DNA of 64,000 nucleotides, taken from assembly GCA_024734495.1 (NCBI GenBank), contig JALMQS010000675.1:372001-436000 (forward strand), read 5' to 3'. Shown piece after piece: positions 57,880-64,000 of this stretch. The translations under genes and the position numbers were made by a program. Positions within the stretch are counted from its first letter, which is position 1; each line of letters opens with the position of its first letter. This DNA comes from Forficula auricularia (Eukaryota > Arthropoda > Insecta > Dermaptera > Forficulidae). The notes beneath the pieces are model-generated. The model was not told the origin of the DNA. It ran no database searches and saw only the letters and a list, made by a program, of their open reading frames with translations.

Positions 57880-58500
57880 ATGTCAAAAAATACAGTAAAA
57901 AATTCATTTTTTTCATATTCTTTTTAGAAAAAAATACAAAAATTATTTAACCTATTTTTATAAGTATGCGATTTTTGAGTGGGAAAATTTTAAATTTGTT
58001 TTTGAAGCCTGTATGTAATCTTCGATTTTTTAAAATAATTTTTTATCTTAAACTTCTATTCATTGTACAAATTTTAAGACCGGGTTGATTGTGGTCCTAT
58101 GATAATTACTATTTTTTTCGATTTTTTGAAAATTTCGGAAAAAATTTATTCGGTATTAACCATTGTATTAAAACCACTAGTTGGTATTGAGTTCTCTTTT
58201 TTAGTTATTTTGAATTGATTTTACAGGTGGTTAAAATTAATTATTAGTATTTTAGTTGGTTGAAAAAAAATCAAAATCAAATATCAAAAATCGAAAAAAT
58301 AGTAATTATTATCATAGGACTTTTTAAACTCAAAAATCATATGTAAAAACACGTTTTTTTTGTATTTTTTTAAAGTATGTAAACAAACAAAAATTTCAAA
58401 AAAAAATTTGAATTTGGACCATTTTTGAAGAAGTTATGATAGAAAAACCGAAATTCGATATTTTTTAAGCCGGTGATCAAAAAAAATTTTGAAATTTACT
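57880..58500. repeat. repeat F7 with inverted second half
   Basis: 57890-58140 is F7 in plus orientation; 58270-58500 is an inverted part of the same family. CCTATGATAATTACTATTTT and AAAATAGTAATTATTATCAT form the inner foldback around a 100-base spacer. Confidence 0.65.
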
Positions 58501-58733
58501 AGGAAGAGTTTTTTGATGGGTAAAGCCGAGGGGTGATTCGCGATTGGAAGTAGGTGTACACCTTTGGAAGTATTTTGGAAGTACTTGCAAATATTTGGAA
58601 GTACTTGGAAATATTTGGAAGTATTTGGAAATAATATTGTAAGAGTTCGTGGCTGTGATGAAACTATACTAGATGAAGGAGGAGGTATCGGCCAAAGATG
58701 GAATCACTGGGTTCAATAAAACACCTTTAATGA

Positions 58734-58768
58734 GACGTTTCGGCCTAAATTTTATTGGCCATCTTCAA
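58734..58768 (-). ncRNA. hammerhead-like motif, C3 mutated (left arm)
   Basis: Minus strand: TTGAAGA (C3 to T), T, perfect stem GGCC/GGCC, GAAACGTC, then TCATTAAAGG as the stem I 3' strand. Confidence 0.65.
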
Positions 58769-58779
58769 CTCCTAATTGA

Positions 58780-58815
58780 CTGAAGATGGCCAAATAAAAT
58801 TTAGGCCGAAACATC
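58780..58815 (+). ncRNA. hammerhead-like motif, stem III box mutated (right arm)
   Basis: Plus strand: CTGAAGA intact, T, stem GGCC/GGCC, GAAACATC (G to A in the ACGT box), then TCATTAAAGG. Stem I: TGA before the core pairs with TCA after it. Confidence 0.68.
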
Positions 58816-59169
58816 TCATTAAAGGTGTTTTATTGAACCCAGTGATTCCATCTTTGGCTGACCTCCTCGCTCATCTAGTGTGTATTTGGAAATATTTAGA
58901 AATACTTGGAAATATTTGGAAGCACCTGGAAATATTTGGAAGTGCTTGGAAATATTTGGAAATACTTGGAAATATTTGAAAGTACTTTGAAATATTTGGA
59001 AGTACTTGGGAATATTTGGAAATATTTGAAAATACTTGCAAATATTTGGAAGTATAAGTGGAAGTAGGTGTACAGCATATTAGGTCGCGGTTCACCCCTC
59101 GGGTAAAACTAAAAATTGTCAAAAAATGAATGAAATCAAAAATTAAAATTTTTCAAACCGCCCCATAAG

Positions 59170-59285
59170 TATATGTTTATTTGCATAAAGCAGGAAACCA
59201 TTATTTATTTCTCTTTATGAATCAACAACTCTGCTACTCTCAGCAAAATAAAATATTTTCAATTGGATTAATTTTGTTTTTTAAA
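59170..59285 (+). repeat. repeat family F3 copy
   Basis: GTTTATTTGCATAAAGCAGG and TTTATGAATCAACAACTCTG, then AGCAAAATAAAAT. Confidence 0.6.
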
Positions 59286-59939
59286 TCAATTACAAATCCT
59301 CAATTAAATTAGTACAATCGTTTCTTGAAATAGTGGTCAGAGATAAAGACCAAAAAGCAGCCAAGGGGTATGCAAAGTGGTAAGTAAACAAAATAGCAAA
59401 CAACAAACACCCTTGGCCCTGTGAAAGAAAGAAGGAGCAATCAGCCAGGTCAAATGGCTGGCATCGGGCCATTTGATTTATTCCAAAATTATTATCCTCT
59501 CACAAATGCTCTCTTAAAGCGAAATAAAATGAATTCTCTCTCTGATTCATCAAACGAATAAAATTCCATTGAAATAACACACACTCGCTTAGTTGGAAAT
59601 CATTTACAATTAATAAATAACTTCATTAAGAAAGAAGAACAGAAGTATGTAGTATATATTTAGATATTCTAATTGGTCAAGGACTGAGATCCAAAAAAGA
59701 AAGAGACGATAAAAAAGATTCACTTAATAAAACAGAACAAAAAAAAAGATGAAACGAAAATCATTTCATGGTCAACATGTTATTTATTAAGTTCTGACGT
59801 TTCTATTATACACCTGTGTATGCGAAAATAAAATCAACTAGAGTCGACATCTTATGATTTTGAAATACCTTGTGAAGAGAAGAAGAATTCTATAGACTGG
59901 AGTAGGTATATTTCCCAGATAATGAAAGATGAGATAATA
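59286..59939. other. no gene seen; small island
   Basis: 59310-59520 is mixed composition (CCTTGGCCCTGTGAAAGAAA, GGTCAAATGGCTGGCATCGG); the remainder is AT-rich. Confidence 0.35.
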
Positions 59940-60855
59940 CTGTGATCAAAAAGTAAGGTGAATTTGTTTATAAAATGTAAATTCTTTATTTATTCTTCCA
60001 AATCAATTTCATCCCCTTCAAAGTAATCCCCGCCCGATAAAACGCACTTTTTCCAACGATTTTTCCAGTCCTCGAAACAGTTGGAATAGTCATTTTCCGG
60101 TATAGCCTTCAAGACCTTCTTCGATTCGGTTTTTATCTCCTCAATCGTGTCAAAACGGCGTCCCCGCATTGGCCTCTTGAGTTTGCTGAATAGCCAGAAG
60201 TCGCACGGAGCCAAATCAGGCGAATACGGTGGTTGCGGAACGATATGAGTCGAGTTTTTGGCAAAAAAGTCGCGAAGAACCAATGCAGTATGACATGGTG
60301 CATTATCGTGATGAAGGAACCAAGAGTTGTTCGCCCATAATTCCGGCCTGGTTTGCAGAGCCGAATAGCTTCACGCAACACTATCAGCGAGATCTCTAAT
60401 TGTCAATCGACGATTTTCAAGCACCAAATCTTTGATTTTTTGGACGTGGCCCTCGTCGGTAGACGTTGATGGTCGTCCAGAGCGCGGTTCGTCTTCAACG
60501 CGTTCTCGGCCCTCTTTGAACTCGTTGTACCACTTATAAACGTTTTTTTGTGCCATAGTTTGATCACCAAAGGCCTTCCGCAACATTTTCAACGTGTCCG
60601 CACAATAATATTTGCTCCGCAAACAAAATTTGATGCAAGTTCTTTGCTCAACAAAATCACCCATTGTAAAAATCGAAAAATTCACTTTTGGTTGTTTACA
60701 AAAACACGTGTAACTCGGAGATAATTAAACCTTTTGACAAACATACGTTTGACAAATGTTATAGACAGTACTACCAACCTAGGAAAAAAAATTTACCTGC
60801 CTTCCTAATGCACGGGAGTTTTAAATGACAATTTCACCTTACTTTTTGATCACAG
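59940..60855 (-). mobile_element. mariner element, internally deleted
   Basis: Inverted ends of 26 bp with one mismatch, CTGTGATCAAAAAGTAAGGT GAA. TA target duplication on both sides (59938-59939, 60856-60857). 916 bp against about 1.3 kb for a full mariner. The ends look intact, so it could still be moved by a transposase from elsewhere. Confidence 0.95.
59990..60664 (-). pseudogene. mariner transposase remnant
   Basis: ATG at 60664. N-terminal DNA-binding part (WYNEFKEGRE, then EDEPRSGRPSTSTDEGHVQK, about residues 45-80) up to RDLADSV. The middle third, including the first catalytic Asp, is deleted (roughly 115-125 codons). The sequence resumes with LREAIR, then in a third frame keeps NNSWFLHHDNAPCHTA (second Asp) and PYSPDLAPCDFWLFSKLKR (third Asp of the D,D34D type) and ends at a natural stop, 59990. 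Two frame breaks and the deletion make it inactive. Confidence 0.93.
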
Positions 60856-60857
60856 TA

Positions 60858-61177
60858 TATAGGGCTTTTAGAAAAGTGAAAAATTTTGTATGAGAGTTAA
60901 AAAGAGGTGGTTGTGTCAAACCAGTCATAGAAATTATGTTTATTCGATGATCATGATGATGAATAAACTATTATAGAATTTTACCTACAAATGGAATGCG
61001 AATGGAAAGAATACTATGAATATAGAAATAATAATTATTTAAATTATTAAAAGATTTTTATATATTACTTACTAATTAATAATTACTCATATGTGCTTAT
61101 TTATATATTTATTTTCATTCCAGTTGTAGATAGAAGTGTAATTATTTATTCATTTTTTTACTGTCATTTTTGTATAT
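60858..61177. other. no gene seen
   Basis: AT-rich flank of the mariner; nothing supported. Confidence 0.4.
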
Positions 61178-61305
61178 GTTGCAGTAAAAACCCGTTTTTA
61201 GTAAGAACGAATTCTTACTAGTTAAAACGGGTTTCACTGTTCCTTTGTGGCAACTAGAGTTTACTGATGTTGGTTGAGTTTGGTTCAAAGGTCTAGAAAC
61301 TTAGT
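61178..61305 (+). mobile_element. foldback MITE family FB, half copy
   Basis: GCAGTAAAAACCCGTTTTTA, GGCAACTAGAGTTTACTGAT and GGTTCAAAGGTCTAGAAAC match one arm of 39761-40055; the opposite arm is missing. Confidence 0.8.
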
Positions 61306-61450
61306 AAGAAATTGTATTATATGAACTACTTACATAAGAAATGATCGTAATTTGCATGAGAATTCTGATTCAAAATTAGTAGTAGAGGATGATTACCTGG
61401 AACAAAAAAGAAAAATACATATTAATAATAATCATAAATATCTATATATA
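61305..61450 (+). repeat. dispersed repeat F8, copy 2
   Basis: ATGATCGTAATTTGCATGAG and GATGATTACCTGGAACAAAA match 36890-37030. Confidence 0.6.
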
Positions 61451-61570
61451 ATTTTAAAATGGTATTGAAATGATAAGACCCTGGCAGATAGATTTGTCAA
61501 CCAAAAAAAAAAAAATCACCCCTAACTTATTTTCATTGAAATCGTTAGAGCTATTTTCAAGAAACTGATG

Positions 61571-61609
<39 letters not shown>

Positions 61610-61611
61610 AG
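61450..61611 (-). repeat. repeat family F1, copy 5
   Basis: GACCCTGGCAGATAGATTTG, AAATCGTTAGAGCTATTTTC and a TA run (61573-61603) reproduce the reversed F1 end. Confidence 0.65.
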
Positions 61612-62030
61612 TATAAACCCGTTTTTAGTAAGAATGCGTTCTTACTAGTTAAAAGCGTTTCACTGAATACCTTTATGGCAACTTAGAGTTTACTGATATT
61701 GATTGAGTTTGGTTGAAAGGTTTAGAATCTTCATTTTTGACATTCCGCCTCATTTTGGGTGTTTATTTTCAAAAAATTTTAAACGAAAATATCAAAAATT
61801 AGAACCAAAGTTGTACAGAATCTAATTTTTGACATTTTCGTTTAAAAATTTTTTGAAAATAAACACCCAAAATTAGGTGGAAGGTCAAAAATGAAGATTC
61901 TAGACATTTCAACCAAACTCAACCAACATCAGTAAACTCTAGTTGCCACAAAGGTATTCAGTGAATCGCGTTTTAACTAGTAAGAACGCGTTCTTACAGG
62001 GAATGGGTTTTTACTACAACATATATTCGA
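61612..62030. mobile_element. foldback MITE family FB, longest copy
   Basis: Both arms present, from AAACCCGTTTTTAGTAAGAA to TTCTTACAGGGAATGGGTTT. The inner arms extend to TTTTTGACATTTTCGTTTAA around a 20-base loop. It contains about 120 bases of centre missing from the 39.8-kb copy. Confidence 0.85.
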
Positions 62031-62044
62031 CCAAATTCAATTTT

Positions 62045-62330
62045 TTTCTATATATGTTATACTTTTAGGAAAAAATTAAATAACATAACTTTAATTAGCA
62101 TATCTAAAAGATATAGATGATTTACCAATACAATTTTAATTTTCCCCCAAAACATTGCAAATTTCATTTCTTAAATCAATTAAAAAAGTAACACCCCCCG
62201 AACGCAGAGACATTCGTAAATAAATATAATAAATAAATAAATTTGTGGCTACCATTGAAATGAGAATAAATAGGGAGCTATATGCCATATTTGAAATAAA
62301 TATTCATTGACATATTCAAAAAATAGATTA
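62045..62330 (+). repeat. dispersed repeat F9, copy 2
   Basis: Matches 30795-31035 (ACACCCCCCGAACGCAGAGA, TGGCTACCATTGAAATGAGA). Confidence 0.7.
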
Positions 62331-62655
62331 TTTAATTATTTCGATTATTCTAGAATTGGATATAATTTATGGGCGTTTATGAAACAATTCGCCTAAAGAG
62401 AGGCAGCGACAAGTCTGGACAGGCAGAGCTTCCGATTAAGTATAAGAGCTAATTAGAAAAGCGTTGCAACAGAATAATATATATAGTATATAGATATACT
62501 CTGTTACATAGGAATGGAAAAAGTTGATAAATTTAATTTATAAGAATTTTGCTGGCTTGGTGTGTACTGGATATATTAATTTTTTATTGTTAGGATAAAT
62601 AAACTGAATTTGCTTCTTTCCAGTAATTTATTCTGTTTTTCAAATGGTTATTCCA

Positions 62656-62691
62656 AATATTTCGAGAGCGTCCTCAGCATTTCTTCCTCAG
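62656..62691 (-). ncRNA. hammerhead-like motif downstream of the PLE fragment
   Basis: Minus strand: TTTCCA, CTGAGGA, 21 bases with poor stem II, GAAATATT, TGGAAT. Stem I pairs at five positions. Same strand as the PLE frame, about 450 bases after its stop. Confidence 0.45.
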
Positions 62692-63141
62692 TGGAAACTG
62701 TGGGACCACACAATAGGCGAGTCAGTGAGTTGTTATAATTGCAAGTGTCAAAAAAGTACTACACCCACTCCCCCACCAATATGCCGACTCCGTCGGATTT
62801 GGCACAGAACATTGATAAAAAGCTCGATCACACAACACACACATACATATATATACAAATTTAAAATGAGACAACATACGAATATACAATTATTTACATC
62901 TCTTTATAATAAAGAGTCCAATGAAATTAAAAAATCGAAAAATGGTCAGCCCCAGAGCTAGTTTAAATTTAACTAACTAATTACTGTTAATGACCAGTCG
63001 AGAGAAGGTCAACGACCACAAAATTGTCTACGTTTTCTGGCACGCGCAATTAATTAATAAAAAAGCATAAATGTTTATTTATTTGTCATTCAATTAAAAT
63101 TGTGTATTCCATCATTAAAAAGCCCGTGTCTACCTTGTAAT

Positions 63142-63665
63142 TTACTGTGTTTTTAGGCTTTGTTGGATGAAACACGATTCCTTGAAAAAACGTTTTGTTT
63201 TATTTTTTTCATAGTCAATTATATTAAAGTTTTCAAAATCAAAATTATGTTGTGCCAATGCTGTTTGGTTGTTGTTCTCTTTTTTAAGCACATATCTTTT
63301 GTGTTCATATAATCTTTTTTCCATAGGTCTACTTGTTGTGCCTATATAAATTTTAGTACAATCAATGCAAGATATTTTATAAACTACATTACATTGATTG
63401 ATTTTTTCTATTTTGTCTTTGTTATTGAACAGGAAAGAATAAATTATTGCCTATTTATGCACTAGATCTATTTCATATTTGGAGAACAATAACTTTAGCT
63501 TATGATACGCGGGTGTGAAAGTCATAACCTGTAGCCTCCCTGGTTGAGAATTGTCAATTTTAGCTTCATTAACCACAGGTACTGATCTTGTTATCTTATT
63601 CAAGGTCTCGTGTATCGTCCTGCTTATCAATGATGGGGGGTAATTATTACAACTGGCAATTTTTT
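63142..63665 (-). pseudogene. Penelope-like element C terminus with GIY-YIG endonuclease
   Basis: Minus-strand frame reading NNYPPSLISRTI near 63640, then VVYKISCIDC-TKIYIG (the GIY-YIG core in its Penelope form, with the Cys pair before it), then RPMEKRLYEHKR and NFNIIDYEK, ending at a stop at 63142. One in-frame stop interrupts it near 63455, and the reverse transcriptase upstream is missing or beyond this piece, so it is a 5'-truncated, inactive copy. Penelope-like elements join an RT to this nuclease and carry hammerhead motifs in their terminal repeats. Confidence 0.88.
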
Positions 63666-63732
63666 TATCGTATCATAAGCTAAAGTTGTTGTTCAGATTA
63701 AAAACTACAAAGTTTTTGTAATCTGTAAACTC

Positions 63733-63763
63733 CTGATGATGGACTAATAATCTGAAATATATT
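63733..63763 (+). ncRNA. hammerhead-like motif beside the PLE fragment
   Basis: Plus strand: AAACTC, CTGATGA, T, GGA/TCT stem, GAAATATATT, GAGTTT. Stem I (AAACTC/GAGTTT) is perfect over six pairs and the stem III box is ATATAT. It points opposite to the PLE frame; an inverted copy of CGTATCATAAGCTAAAG (63488-63508 and 63667-63684) lies between. Confidence 0.72.
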
Positions 63764-64000
63764 GAGTTTTTAATATAAACCTCTTTGAGTTTTATTTCAT
63801 TCACTGTGAAACTAAACTCCCTTTACTTTATTAATTAATATCATGTTTGACTTAAATCCTACACCACTTTCCCTAAGTAAAATAATTAACATTTTGATGC
63901 AAAATTAATAAATTAATCAGTTTGTCATTTTGAAAGCGAATCTTTTTAGAAATTAATTTATCCGTTATTCGGGCATCAAATAGAATTTGGGTTTTATTCA

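Larger units (their letters stand above)
58640..58880. mobile_element. palindrome with two outward hammerhead-like motifs
   Basis: Arms ACTAGATGAAGGAGGAGGT, GCCAAAGATGGAATCACTGG, TTCAATAAAACACCTTTAAT and complements. It sits inside the M8 tandem array, so it is younger than the array. Confidence 0.9.
58562..59058 (+). repeat. GGAAATATTT / GGAAGTACTT tandem array, interrupted
   Basis: About 10-base units, alternating GGAAATATTT and GGAAGTACTT, at 58562-58633 and 58885-59058. The serine/tyrosine/phenylalanine-rich frames on both strands come from this repeat and are not genes. Confidence 0.88.
58527..59101. mobile_element. MITE family M8, 575-bp copy with nested insertions
   Basis: Ends CGAGGGGTGATTCGCG and CGCGGTTCACCCCTCG, each with GTGTACA just inside. 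Flanks GGTAAAGC and GGTAAAAC are 7 of 8 identical. The interior is expanded by a GGAAGTACTTGGAAATATTT tandem array, itself split by a hammerhead palindrome. Confidence 0.88.

Noticed and set aside
58776..59122. Overlapping frames rich in Y, F, S, K and I
   Set aside because: They are translations of the GGAAATATTT tandem array.

Overview
The window is AT-rich eukaryotic DNA, most likely from an arthropod and probably an insect. The basis is its mobile elements: a BEL/Pao LTR retrotransposon (an animal-only group), a mariner remnant, Penelope-like (PLE) sequence, tRNA-derived SINEs and many short inverted-repeat elements. I recognise no host protein-coding exon. Every open frame with a recognisable family belongs to a mobile element. 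The species cannot be told from the sequence.

Layout: 0-4.4 kb holds a non-LTR reverse transcriptase tail, a G-rich tract and a TTAA-flanked terminal-inverted-repeat (TIR) element. 4387-11683 is a complete, young BEL/Pao element on the minus strand. Its 990-bp LTRs differ at about five positions, but its coding region carries two frameshifts. From 11.8 to 48 kb and again from 51 to 63 kb the sequence is a nested patchwork of foldback elements, MITEs, minisatellites and fragments of about nine repeat families. SINEs lie at 32978-33168 and 34642-34812, tRNA-like sequences at about 40.95, 43.15 and 44.94 kb, and a hAT-type MITE with a perfect 8-bp target duplication at 43344-43710. An internally deleted mariner lies at 59940-60855. 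A PLE fragment with its GIY-YIG endonuclease ends the window at 63142-63665.

The most interesting signal is a set of hammerhead-ribozyme-like motifs. At least a dozen sites read CTGANGA, one spacer base, a short stem, then GAAA followed by a small self-complementary box (ACGT, ATATAT or ACATATGT) and usually C or T. The stem sequence differs between families but stays paired (GGCC/GGCC, GGTC/GACC, GGG/CCC, GTCA/TGAC, GGCTC/GAGCC, GGAGG/CCTCC), which is what a structured RNA would show. Most lie in pairs inside nine large palindromes, minus strand in the left arm and plus strand in the right arm, facing away from the centre. Hammerhead variants that act as dimers are known from Penelope-like retroelements, and a PLE fragment is present here with such motifs on both sides.

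Between repeats lie islands of more balanced composition (about 17.0, 20.5, 25.2, 35.6, 39.0, 41.6, 50.7, 52.7 and 57.3 kb) rich in CpG and homeodomain-like ATTA cores. They could be regulatory DNA of a neighbouring gene, or intronic. This is inference only.
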